NCBI GenBank assembly: GCA_910577085.1
Contig: CAJTLE010000019.1
Coordinates: 1-31,433, forward strand
Direction: 5' to 3'
Length of the DNA: 31,433 bases
Source of the DNA: an uncultured Allobaculum sp.
GTDB lineage: Bacteria; Bacillota_I; Bacilli_A; Erysipelotrichales; Erysipelotrichaceae
The translations under genes and the position numbers were made by a program. How positions within the stretch are numbered: the first letter of the stretch is position 1; every line of letters begins with the position of its first letter. Positions 24,016-31,075 of the stretch are shown in pieces. Below the pieces are notes generated by a model that worked only from the letters and a program-made list of their open reading frames with translations, did not search any database and had not been told where the DNA came from.

Positions 24016-24051
24016 AAAACTGCTTCGCCGTCTGTAGGGCGAAGCAGTTTT
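24016..24051. terminator. Second, bidirectional hairpin between M15 gene and tuf
   Basis: AAAACTGCTTCGCC (24016-24029) pairs with GGCGAAGCAGTTTT (24038-24051) around an 8-base loop, with A and T runs at the two ends of the stem. It can act on either strand as a backup stop in this convergent gap. Confidence 0.8.
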
Positions 24052-24057
24052 AAGCGT

Positions 24058-24091
24058 AAAAAAAAGCCGCGAAACGAAGTTTCGCAGCTTT
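24058..24091 (-). terminator. Terminator of tuf
   Basis: AAAGC-C-GCGAAAC (24063-24075) pairs with GTTTCGC-A-GCTTT (24079-24091), with one mismatch and a 3-base loop. On the minus strand it is followed by eight T (24058-24065). It lies 16 bases after the tuf stop. Confidence 0.92.
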
Positions 24092-24106
24092 GAAGTCTAT
24101 TGATGA

Positions 24107-25291
24107 TTATTCAACGATTTCAGTAACGTTTCCGGCACCTACAGTGTGTCCACCTTCACGGATAGAGAATGTAGTACCATTTTCGATAGCGATAGGAGCG
24201 ATCAGTTCAACGTTCATTTCAACGTTATCACCAGGCATAACCATTTCAACGCCATCTGGCAGAGTGATTACACCGGTAACGTCAGTTGTACGGAAGTAGA
24301 ACTGAGGACGGTAGTTGGAAACGAATGGAGTGTGACGTCCACCTTCATCTTTGCTCAGTACATAAACGTGAGCTTTGAATTTTGTGTGTGGGTGTACGGA
24401 TCCTGGTTTTGCCAGAACCTGTCCACGCTGTACCTGGTCACGGGAAACACCACGGAGCAGAGCACCGATGTTGTCACCAGCACGAGCTTCGTCGAGCTGT
24501 TTGTGGAACATTTCAAGACCAGTCAGAACAGTTGTACGAGTTGGTTTGATACCAACGATTTCAACGTTGTCGGACAGGTGAGCTGTACCACGTTCAACAC
24601 GTCCAGTAGCAACTGTACCACGACCGGAGATAGTCATAACGTCTTCGACAGCCATTAAGAATGGTTTATCAACGTCACGAACTGGGTCGTCGATCCAGTT
24701 ATCAACAGCTTCCATCAGTTCATCGATAGCTGGAGTCCATTTTGGATCGCCTTCGAGAGCTTTCAGAGCGGAACCGCGGATGATTGGTGTGTTGTCACCG
24801 TCGAAGTCGTATTCATCGAGCAGTTCACGGATTTCCATTTCAACAAGGTCGATCAGTTCTTCGTCATCAACCATGTCGCATTTGTTCAGGAACACTACCA
24901 TTTTTGGTACACCTACCTGACGAGCAAGCAGGATGTGTTCACGTGTCTGAGGCATTGGACCGTCAGTAGCAGCAACAACAAGGATTGCGCCATCCATCTG
25001 AGCGGCACCAGTGATCATGTTTTTGATGTAGTCAGCGTGACCCGGGCAGTCTACGTGAGCGTAGTGACGTTTGTCTGTCTGGTATTCAACGTGAGCAGTG
25101 TTAATGGTGATACCACGAGCTTTTTCTTCTGGAGCACCATCGATCTGATCGTAGTCAGTTTTCTGAGCCATACCTTTGTTAGAAAGAACGCTGGTGATAG
25201 CTGCAGTCAGAGTAGTTTTTCCGTGGTCAACGTGGCCGATTGTACCAATGTTGACATGGGTTTTACTTCTGTCAAATTTTTCCTTAGCCAT
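24107..25291 (-). CDS. tuf: Elongation factor Tu
   Basis: A 394-residue GTPase that delivers aminoacyl-tRNA to the ribosome. GHVDHGKT (residues 19-26) is the P-loop; DCPGHADY, NKCDMVDD and SALKALEGD are the other nucleotide motifs; domains 2 and 3 follow and end TVGAGNVTEIVE. Length and sequence are normal. It is the last gene of the str cluster and has both its own promoter and a strong terminator, allowing higher expression than fusA. The AGGAGG ribosome binding site is six bases from the ATG. In many relatives rpsJ would come next on this strand, but here the strand switches. Confidence 0.99.
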   Translation of the reverse strand: MAKEKFDRSKTHVNIGTIGHVDHGKTTLTAAITSVLSNKGMAQKTDYDQIDGAPEEKARGITINTAHVEYQTDKRHYAHVDCPGHADYIKNMITGAAQMDGAILVVAATDGPMPQTREHILLARQVGVPKMVVFLNKCDMVDDEELIDLVEMEIRELLDEYDFDGDNTPIIRGSALKALEGDPKWTPAIDELMEAVDNWIDDPVRDVDKPFLMAVEDVMTISGRGTVATGRVERGTAHLSDNVEIVGIKPTRTTVLTGLEMFHKQLDEARAGDNIGALLRGVSRDQVQRGQVLAKPGSVHPHTKFKAHVYVLSKDEGGRHTPFVSNYRPQFYFRTTDVTGVITLPDGVEMVMPGDNVEMNVELIAPIAIENGTTFSIREGGHTVGAGNVTEIVE

Positions 25292-25325
25292 TATATCCTC
25301 CTAGAGTAATTTTCAGACTGTTGAT

Positions 25326-25354
25326 ATTCTATGATATTCGGGAACCGAAATCAA
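25326..25354 (-). promoter_or_regulatory. Internal sigma-A promoter for tuf
   Basis: On the minus strand the -35 is TTGATT (25354-25349), the spacer is 17 bases and the -10 is TAGAAT (25331-25326). It lies in the 186-base fusA-tuf gap, with a short predicted leader of about 28 bases, and explains how tuf can be transcribed separately from the str transcript. Confidence 0.75.
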
Positions 25355-25477
25355 TCATTACCGCCATTTGGATCAGGCAGACGGCCAGCCCGCATTCTTT
25401 TTTAACAGCGAATGAACTGTTTTAAACGAAAATCAGATAAGACTTAGCGTTTTCAGACTCCGCAGTTCTGTTACAGA

Positions 25478-27550
25478 CTACTTACCAGCTTCGGCAATAA
25501 TCTTTTCAGCAACAGATTTTGGTACTTCTGCGTAGTGGTCAAAGTGCATGGAGTAGTTTCCACGACCCTGAGTGAAGGAACGCAGGTCAGTTACATAACC
25601 AAACATTTCAGCCAGTGGGATCATGGCACGTACAATTGTAGCGTTACCACGTTCTTCCTGGTCAGTGATCTGACCACGACGGCTGGATGCGTCACCCATT
25701 ACAGAACCAAGGTATTCCGATGGTGCTGTAATTTCAACGAGCATGATTGGCTCTAACAGAACAGGGTTGCACTTCTTGGCAGCTTCACGAAGAGCCATGG
25801 AAGCAGCAATCTTATAAGCCTGTTCAGAGGAGTCGACATCATGGTAGCTTCCGTCGAACAGAGTGGCTTTAACGTCGATCATTGGGTAGCCGGCAAGTAC
25901 ACCTTTTTCCAGCGCATCCTGCAGACCTTCGTTAGTTGGTTTGATGTATTCTTTTGGTACGCTTCCGCCGACAACAGCGTCAACGAATTCGTAACCTTTA
26001 CCTTCTTCGTTTGGCTCAAATTTGATCCATACGTGACCATACTGACCTTTACCACCGGACTGACGGATGTATTTACCTTCACACTCAGCAGCTTTGCGCA
26101 GAGTTTCACGGTAAGCTACCTGTGGTTTACCAATCTTGGCATCTACGTTGAACTCACGACGCAGACGTTCTACCAGGACGTCCAGCTGAAGTTCGCCGAC
26201 ACCAGCGATGATTGTCTGACCGGTTTCTTTGTTGGTGTATGTTTTGAAGGTTGGGTCTTCTTCAGCCAGTTTAGCCAGAGCAAGACCCATCTTATCCTGG
26301 TCAGCTTTAGTTCTTGGTTCCAGGGACAGTTCGATAACTGGTTCTGGGAACTGCATTTTTTCCAGAATAATTGGGTGATCCGGATCGCACAGAGTATCAC
26401 CAGTAGTGGTGTTTTTCAGACCAACAGCGGCAGCGATGTCACCGGAGTAAACCTTCGGAATTTCGTGACGCTGGTTAGCGTGCATCTGCATGATACGGCC
26501 GAAACGTTCTTTCTGATCTTTAGAAGAGTTCAGAACGTAGCTTCCGGAATCAGCAGTACCGGAATATACACGGAAGAACGTAAGTTTTCCGACGTATTTA
26601 TCAGTCATAACCTTGAATGCCAGAGCCGAGAATGGTTCGTCATCGGAAGCGTGGCGTTCAGCAGGTTCGCCATCCATCAGAGTTCCTTTGATTGCTGGAA
26701 CATCCAGTGGGCTTGGCAGGTAAGCGACAACTGCATCCAGCATTGGCTGAACACCTTTGTCTTTGTATGCGGAACCGCATAATACTGGGAAGAATTCACC
26801 GGTGCAAACGGCAACACGCAGAACGCGTTTGATGTCTTCAATGGATGGTTCTTCACCTTCAAGTACCTGCATCATCAGATCTTCATCGTAGTCTGCCAGG
26901 TATTCCAGCAGTTTTTCACGATATTCTTCCATCTGATCGACCATGTCTTCTGGTACAGGTCCTTCTTCGACGATAATACCTTTATCGCCTTTGTTGTAAA
27001 GAGCTTTACGTTCGATGATGTCAACAACACCTTCGAAGTTTGTTTCAGCACCAATTGGCAGCTGGATTGGGCAGGATTTAGCACCGAGACGATCTACGAT
27101 CGTATTGCAGCTCATGATGAAGTCTGCACCGGTGGAGTCCATTTTGTTTACAAATACAATACGTGGTACACCGTATTCAGAGGCCTGACGCCATACGGTT
27201 TCTGTCTGAGGCTCAACACCGGCTTTGGCATCCAGAACGGTTACAGCACCATCGAGTACACGCAGGGAACGTTCAACTTCTACGGTGAAGTCAACGTGGC
27301 CCGGAGTATCGATAATGTTGATTCTGTTGCCTTTCCAGTGAACGGTTGTAGCGGCAGATGTAATGGTAATACCACGTTCAGCTTCCTGATCCATCCAGTC
27401 CATTGTGGATGCACCATCGTGAGTTTCACCGATCTTATGGTTTACACCTGTGTAGTACAGAATTCGTTCAGTGGTTGTTGTTTTTCCGGCGTCGATATGA
27501 GCCATGATACCAATGTTGCGGGTATCGTTAAGTGAATATTCTCTTGGCAT
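25478..27550 (-). CDS. fusA: Elongation factor G
   Basis: A 690-residue GTPase that drives translocation. AHIDAGKT (residues 17-24), DTPGHVDFT and NKMDSTGADF are the G motifs. Domains II-V follow, with the domain IV stretch GGKGQYGHVWIKF and the end GRGNYSMHFDHYAEVPKSVA. The length matches the canonical bacterial factor, not a paralogue. It lies between rpsG and tuf. The 96-base gap from rpsG contains a small GTGC/GCAC hairpin and AT-rich DNA but no clear promoter. The ribosome binding site GGAAGGAT precedes the ATG. Confidence 0.99.
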   Translation of the reverse strand: MPREYSLNDTRNIGIMAHIDAGKTTTTERILYYTGVNHKIGETHDGASTMDWMDQEAERGITITSAATTVHWKGNRINIIDTPGHVDFTVEVERSLRVLDGAVTVLDAKAGVEPQTETVWRQASEYGVPRIVFVNKMDSTGADFIMSCNTIVDRLGAKSCPIQLPIGAETNFEGVVDIIERKALYNKGDKGIIVEEGPVPEDMVDQMEEYREKLLEYLADYDEDLMMQVLEGEEPSIEDIKRVLRVAVCTGEFFPVLCGSAYKDKGVQPMLDAVVAYLPSPLDVPAIKGTLMDGEPAERHASDDEPFSALAFKVMTDKYVGKLTFFRVYSGTADSGSYVLNSSKDQKERFGRIMQMHANQRHEIPKVYSGDIAAAVGLKNTTTGDTLCDPDHPIILEKMQFPEPVIELSLEPRTKADQDKMGLALAKLAEEDPTFKTYTNKETGQTIIAGVGELQLDVLVERLRREFNVDAKIGKPQVAYRETLRKAAECEGKYIRQSGGKGQYGHVWIKFEPNEEGKGYEFVDAVVGGSVPKEYIKPTNEGLQDALEKGVLAGYPMIDVKATLFDGSYHDVDSSEQAYKIAASMALREAAKKCNPVLLEPIMLVEITAPSEYLGSVMGDASSRRGQITDQEERGNATIVRAMIPLAEMFGYVTDLRSFTQGRGNYSMHFDHYAEVPKSVAEKIIAEAGK

Positions 27551-27646
27551 GATTCGACATCCTTCCTGTTCAAAATCTATCTTAATATATAAAACTATAT
27601 AAAACGGAAAATCAGATTCAGCAGTGCTGAAGCACTTGCCTTAAAA

Positions 27647-28117
27647 TTACCAGCGGTAATGAGCGAATGCTTTGTTGGCTTCAGCCATGCGGTGAACGTT
27701 GTCACGCTGTTTTACAGAAGCACCGTTGCCGTTAGCAGCATCGATGATTTCAGCAGCAAGACGCTGTTCCATTGTTTTTTCGTTACGCAGTCTGGCGTAG
27801 TTTACTAACCAGCGCAGACCTAAAGTCAGTCTTCTTTCTTCGCTGACTTCAACTGGTACCTGGTAGTTTGCACCACCAACACGTCTAACCTTCAGCTCGA
27901 GCTGAGGCATGATGTTTTCGAGAGCCTGCTCGAAAACTTCCATAGGCTGTTTGCCTGTTTTAACTTCTACAATGTCAAATGCATTGTACAGAATTTTCTG
28001 GGCTGTTCCTCGTTTACCATCAATCATGATTTTGTTGATTAAACGAGTTACGAGTTTGGAATTGTAAATAGGATCTGGTAAAACATCCCGTTTTGCAATA
28101 TGTCCTTTTCTTGGCAT
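27647..28117 (-). CDS. rpsG: 30S ribosomal protein S7
   Basis: A 156-residue S7. It begins MPRKGHIAKRDVLPDPIYNS and contains the ENIMPQLELKVRRVGGANYQ and the RLAAEIIDAANGNGASVKQR segments. S7 organises the 3' major domain of 16S rRNA and contacts E-site tRNA. In E. coli it represses str translation at the rpsL-rpsG junction; the 28-base junction here is too short for that element. It lies in standard order. Confidence 0.98.
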   Translation of the reverse strand: MPRKGHIAKRDVLPDPIYNSKLVTRLINKIMIDGKRGTAQKILYNAFDIVEVKTGKQPMEVFEQALENIMPQLELKVRRVGGANYQVPVEVSEERRLTLGLRWLVNYARLRNEKTMEQRLAAEIIDAANGNGASVKQRDNVHRMAEANKAFAHYRW

Positions 28118-28145
28118 TGGTTTATTCTCCTTTCACGATTGACGA

Positions 28146-28559
28146 CTATTTCTTAGGTTTCTTAGTTCCGTATAAAGAACGGCTCTGACGGCGTTCGTTA
28201 ACACCAGCGCAGTCAAGTGTTCCACGGATGATATGGTAACGAACACCTGGCAGGTCTTTAACACGTCCGCCGCGGATTAATACAACAGAGTGTTCCTGAA
28301 GGTTGTGTCCGATTCCTGGAATGTATGCAGTTACTTCCATGCCGTTGCTCAGACGAACACGGGCATATTTACGAAGTGCAGAGTTTGGTTTTTTAGGGGT
28401 CATTGTACCAACACGAGTGCAGACACCACGTTTCTGTGGGCTAGTCTGTTTCGTAGCTCTGGACTTTAAAGAGTTGTAGCCGCGGTTCAGCGCAGGAGAT
28501 TTAGACATGTTCTGGCTGGACTGGCGGCCTTTACGAATTAACTGGTTAATTGTAGGCAT
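28146..28559 (-). CDS. rpsL: 30S ribosomal protein S12
   Basis: A 137-residue S12 and the first str gene. The decoding loop reads GVCTRVGTMTPKKPNSALRK, and the second loop GGRVKDLPGVRYHIIRG. Both lysines linked to streptomycin sensitivity (in PKKPN and RVKDL) are present, so no resistance change is seen. S12 monitors codon-anticodon pairing in the A site. The AAGGAG ribosome binding site is seven bases before the ATG. The transcript starts about 105 bases upstream with a structured leader. Confidence 0.98.
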   Translation of the reverse strand: MPTINQLIRKGRQSSQNMSKSPALNRGYNSLKSRATKQTSPQKRGVCTRVGTMTPKKPNSALRKYARVRLSNGMEVTAYIPGIGHNLQEHSVVLIRGGRVKDLPGVRYHIIRGTLDCAGVNERRQSRSLYGTKKPKK

Positions 28560-28594
28560 TGCTTCTCCTTATTTATCCTTTTAATCTAATGTTT

Positions 28595-28663
28595 CATGCA
28601 AACGAATCCGGGTGGTTCATAAACACCCCTTTAAAAAAGTGGGCGTTGTCACCCATTTGCATG
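28595..28663 (-). promoter_or_regulatory. Three-way-junction leader of the rpsL (str) transcript
   Basis: The predicted RNA begins at about 28664. Its first bases, CATGCAAA (28663-28656 on the minus strand), can pair with TTTGCATG (28602-28595), closing a 53-base interior. That interior forms two more hairpins: TGGG/CCCA (28640-28643 with 28652-28655, 8-base loop) and GGGTG/CACCC (28610-28614 with 28624-28628, 9-base loop). A closed 5'-terminal three-way junction ahead of rpsL suggests an r-protein binding site or a stability element. No known family was recognised. Confidence 0.6.
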
Positions 28664-28670
28664 CTCAAAA

Positions 28671-28699
28671 AGCTTACAAAATTCACAACCTCATGTCAA
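28671..28699 (-). promoter_or_regulatory. Sigma-A promoter of the str operon
   Basis: On the minus strand the -35 is a perfect TTGACA (28699-28694), the spacer is 17 bases and the -10 is TAAGCT (28676-28671), which has the conserved first two and last bases. A hairpin ATGAAAGC/GCTTTCAT (28732-28739 with 28743-28750) lies some 30 bases upstream and might be an operator or the end of another transcript. Confidence 0.72.
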
Positions 28700-29078
28700 C
28701 TGCAAATTCTCATGAAATTAATGAAATTTTTATGAAAGCGCAGCTTTCATTTCCCGTAAATTGCCCTTTCAGGCGGATTGTTGTGCAAATTCCGCATTTT
28801 TCTGGTGGAAGGGTTTTCCCAAAACTGGTCCTTGATTTTGACTCGATCTGAATTTTTCAAAAATTTCGTCCGGAATCTAATTGCTGTTTTGTTGGCTGCT
28901 ATTTCCCTGCATGCCCGCTGTTTCACTGGGCGCCGGCTATTTTCCTGTCCATCGCCCTTTTCCTGGACACCTTCCACTTTCCTGTCGTTCTCTTCTATCT
29001 TCCTGCCACTCAGACCAGACCATAAAGCTGGCTGCAGAAGAACTGGCTGCAAACTTACAGATAAATTGGCAGACCGGT
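28700..29078. other. Intergenic region between the str promoter and the ABC ATPase gene
   Basis: About 380 bases. An A/T-rich segment (28700-28740) upstream of the str promoter may be an UP element. The 8-bp hairpin at 28732-28750 is the only clear structure. The rest, up to the ATPase stop, is pyrimidine-rich on the plus strand and has no convincing gene or terminator for the ATPase. Confidence 0.45.
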
Positions 29079-29831
29079 CTACAGATCAGCTTTGTCTGAA
29101 TCTGAAGTCAGAGGTTCAAGCTGAAAGATCTGCGCATCAAAGAATTCAGCCTCGGCGGGATCGTGCGTGGCAAAGACCAGTGCAATCTGTTTTTCCTGAC
29201 AGATCACCTTCACGGTTTCCATGATCTGAGTGCGCAGTTTGCCATCCAGAGCATGGAAGATTTCATCCAGCAATAACAGCTGCGGCTCTTTCATCATGGC
29301 TCTGGCTAACGCAATCCGCTTGCGCTGTCCGGCCGAAAGCGTGGAGACGGGCTGATCCCAGAACGATTCGCAGTTGAACATCTTTCCCCACTTACGTGCT
29401 TTGCCTTTTCTTTCCTTACGCGGGCAGGCTGACCAGTCAATGCCCAGTTGGATATTGGTCATGGCCGAAAGGAGTGGATAGAGTCCTTCCTGATCAAAGA
29501 CCATGGAGATCTTCTCTGGACGCAGGACTTCTCCTTCCGTTGGTTCGAGAATACCGGCAAGGATTTTCAGGATGGTGCTTTTGCCAATTCCCGATTCTCC
29601 CATTACAGCAATCCGGCTGTCGGGATAGATCTTCAGATCGATTCCTTCCAGAATTTTCTTCTGATCCAGTTCAATCCCGGTGTGACTCAGACTGGCAACC
29701 AGTTCTTTTTTCTGGTCTTCCTCTTCCCAGTTCCCCGCTGGATCGATATTCATCTTTGAATCCTGTCTGGAGACAGCATCTCCATCCTGGTTTTGAATTG
29801 TTTCCTGATCGGTCAGCTGATGATCCACCAT
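29079..29831 (-). CDS. Orphan ABC transporter ATP-binding protein
   Basis: A 250-residue ATPase subunit. Motifs are complete: Walker A GESGIGKST (78-86), Q-loop FDQE (Q114), signature LSAGQ (165-169), Walker B LLLLDE (185-190), D-loop ALDG (194-197) and the H-loop ATHD (His223). The fold resembles the nitrate/sulfonate/taurine importer ATPases (SsuB/TauB type). The first 45 residues are hydrophilic and unlike a normal ABC N-terminus, but the ATG follows a strong AGGAGG, so the start is sound. No permease or binding protein lies next to it in this window, so its partner and substrate are unknown; a permease may lie elsewhere or the system may be a remnant. Confidence 0.88.
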   Translation of the reverse strand: MVDHQLTDQETIQNQDGDAVSRQDSKMNIDPAGNWEEEDQKKELVASLSHTGIELDQKKILEGIDLKIYPDSRIAVMGESGIGKSTILKILAGILEPTEGEVLRPEKISMVFDQEGLYPLLSAMTNIQLGIDWSACPRKERKGKARKWGKMFNCESFWDQPVSTLSAGQRKRIALARAMMKEPQLLLLDEIFHALDGKLRTQIMETVKVICQEKQIALVFATHDPAEAEFFDAQIFQLEPLTSDSDKADL

Positions 29832-29937
29832 ATCGGCACCTCCTGTAAAATTCGATTCGTTTTAAAACTAGATTGGCTTGCTGCCTGGATTTGCTTACAG
29901 CATGAATTCATTTAAAAATAAATATGTTCTGTAAGTG

Positions 29938-29966
29938 TTGACTGTCCTATATGGCTTTGTTAAGAT
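29938..29966 (+). promoter_or_regulatory. Plus-strand sigma-A promoter in noncoding DNA
   Basis: TTGACT (29938-29943), a 17-base spacer and TAAGAT (29961-29966). It is a close match to consensus but points away from the ABC gene into noncoding DNA, with no reading frame behind it. Confidence 0.6.
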
Positions 29967-30152
29967 CATCACCCCGGCTCTGGAAACAGAGTTCAAAGGC
30001 CAGACAGACTGCCATAGCCTGTCTGATCAGACATCATGAAAGAATTCTACAGCTCAGACTGGCAGCCTGATTTCGGGTCTGTTCTTCTGGTCCTGGGCAG
30101 ATAAAGATCGATTCAAGAATCGATAAGACGCGGGTTTTCATGCCTGTTCTCT

Positions 30153-30175
30153 GGACTTAATTGAGTCCCGCTTTT
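30153..30175 (+). terminator. Weak terminator-like hairpin
   Basis: GGACT (30153-30157) pairs with AGTCC (30164-30168), followed by CGCTTTT. GCGGG upstream (about 30130-30134) may extend the stem with CCCGC. It could end a transcript from the promoter at 29938-29966. Confidence 0.4.
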
Positions 30176-30285
30176 ACTGCCTATCTTTCAGGCTATAGCG
30201 AACGCAACGAAAAAATCAAGTATAAGATTGGAATTTCAATCCGGGAATATTCCTTTTTCAGTCTTAAAGAATTTCGTTGTCAAGA

Positions 30286-30314
30286 GAGACATTGAAGAAG
30301 TGTTTTGCTATAAT
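30286..30314 (+). promoter_or_regulatory. Extended -10 promoter of a candidate noncoding RNA
   Basis: A perfect TATAAT (30309-30314) preceded by TGC gives an extended -10. The -35 position with a 17-base spacer reads GAGACA (30286-30291), matching the last four consensus bases. The predicted RNA starts near 30321. Confidence 0.65.
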
Positions 30315-30320
30315 GATGTC

Positions 30321-30513
30321 GCTTGGAGATATAGCATTTTTCCTACAATTGAGATAAGGTAAACTGATTCCTCTTATTTGTTGTCGAAAACCGTCAACAT
30401 AGTTAGACAGTTATTCTCGTAATAATCTCTTCTATGTTCCGTCGGTATCCTTATAATTTGAGTAAGTTGACCACTTGACGGCATGTCAGGTAAAAATCTC
30501 GTCTTCAAGTGCC
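30321..30513 (+). ncRNA. Candidate small noncoding RNA next to the IS end
   Basis: The segment follows a strong extended -10 promoter, has no reading frame and shows structure: ATAAGG...CC(T)CTTAT (about 30354-30375), then TGTTGTCG/CGTCAACA around an AAAAC loop (about 30379-30399), and a long-range CCGTCAA/TTGACGG pair (about 30390 and 30475). The 5' part, with TATAGCA, a TCCTACAAT stretch and GAGATAAGG, is reminiscent of the anti-repeat and ATAAGG start of type II tracrRNAs, but the usual nexus is not clear. The 3' end is undefined: the first good terminator (30559-30588) lies inside the IS, which may have cut the original gene. Identity is open. Confidence 0.35.
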
Positions 30514-30514
30514 G

Positions 30515-30543
30515 GGGTTCTGACGCAAACTTTGTTGGAACCC
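30515..30543 (+). repeat. Probable left terminal inverted repeat of the ISL3 element
   Basis: GGGTTCTGACGCAAAC followed by TTTGTTGGAACCC. The outer GGGTTC (30515-30520) pairs with GAACCC (30538-30543), the self-complementary style common at ISL3-family ends. The matching right end would lie outside the window, so this is inferred. Confidence 0.6.
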
Positions 30544-30558
30544 TGTGTTCAGGCCCTA

Positions 30559-30588
30559 AGAGATGTCTTGAGTGACATCTCTTTTTTT
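30559..30588 (+). terminator. Inward-facing terminator at the IS left end
   Basis: AGAGATGTC (30559-30567) pairs with GACATCTCT (30574-30582) around a 6-base loop and is followed by seven T. It stands between the IS end and the transposase promoter, so it would stop transcription entering from outside. Confidence 0.9.
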
Positions 30589-30635
30589 GCACTCTTTTTA
30601 CATGTCTAAAATATAGCGAAAACTAGTTCTATAGA

Positions 30636-30664
30636 TTTATATATGGCTTTTAATATGATAAAAT
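30636..30664 (+). promoter_or_regulatory. Transposase operon promoter
   Basis: TTTATA (30636-30641), a 17-base spacer and TAAAAT (30659-30664). RNA should start near 30671, only about 15 bases before the first ATG. An ATGTCTA at 30602-30608 and a TAGACAT at 30665-30671 flank the promoter as an inverted pair, a possible operator. Confidence 0.6.
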
Positions 30665-30692
30665 TAGACATATAGGAGGCCATGTATGTCTA
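30665..30692 (+). promoter_or_regulatory. RBS-sequestering hairpin of the IS
   Basis: TAGACATA (30665-30672) pairs perfectly with TATGTCTA (30685-30692). The AGGAGG (30674-30679) lies in the 12-base loop and the ATG (30686-30688) is within the 3' arm. RNA started at the IS promoter (near 30671) would lack most of the 5' arm, while read-through RNA would contain it and be translationally silenced. Confidence 0.65.
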
Positions 30693-31072
30693 TCTCAAAA
30701 TCTTTCAATAAAAACACTGGAACCACATATGTTTACGATGTCTATGAAAATTACTGGGACAAAGAGAAGAAGAAATATGTCCAGAAAAGGCGGCTGATCG
30801 GCAAAATTGATCCTGAAACAGGTGAGATTATCCCTACCCGATCGAAAAAAAGAGCTGCGTCTCAGCAGAAACCACCCTGCGAAAATTCAGATTCCGACTA
30901 TCAGACTCTTTACGAGCAGGCCAAAAAGGAACTGGAACAGAAAAATCTGGAGATTTCTCTTCTGAACACAATGCTTGACCAGCTTCAGAAGAGGCTTTCA
31001 TCTGTCCTGAAAACTGTCATTCCTGCTCTCCAGTCTCAGATTGACCAGCTTGAAAAGCTGGTACAGGAGTAA
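30686..31072 (+). CDS. IS-associated accessory protein with coiled coil
   Basis: A 128-residue protein. Residues 8-52 (NTGTTYVYDVYENYWDKEKK, then RRLIGKIDPETGEIIPT) resemble a small N-terminal module known from several gut-Firmicutes transposases. A polar linker (about 53-68) follows, and residues 70-128 form a leucine-rich, heptad-like coiled coil, probably for dimerisation. The ATG follows AGGAGG and is within an RBS hairpin. The gene ends three bases before the transposase ATG, so the two are co-expressed. It could help transposase binding or regulate it; this is inferred from position only. Confidence 0.75.
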   Translation: MSISKSFNKNTGTTYVYDVYENYWDKEKKKYVQKRRLIGKIDPETGEIIPTRSKKRAASQQKPPCENSDSDYQTLYEQAKKELEQKNLEISLLNTMLDQLQKRLSSVLKTVIPALQSQIDQLEKLVQE

Positions 31073-31075
31073 TCC

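Larger units (their letters stand above)
29832..30285. other. Noncoding region left of the insertion sequence, with a candidate transcript
   Basis: About 450 bases with no supported protein gene. A plus-strand promoter (29938-29966) and a terminator-like hairpin (30153-30175) bracket about 200 bases that contain further inverted repeats: CAGACAG/CTGTCTG near 30003-30027 and ATCGATTC/GAATCGAT near 30109-30126. An 8-bp inverted repeat CAACGAAA (30205-30212) / TTTCGTTG (30272-30279) lies to the right. A 22-codon frame starting near 30036 lacks a ribosome binding site. Confidence 0.4.

Noticed and set aside
28146..28559. Streptomycin-resistance substitutions in S12
   Set aside because: Both sensitive-type lysines (in PKKPN and RVKDL) are present.
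30374..30592. A 72-codon minus-strand frame across the IS boundary
   Set aside because: It spans the IS terminator and terminal repeat and has no ribosome binding site.
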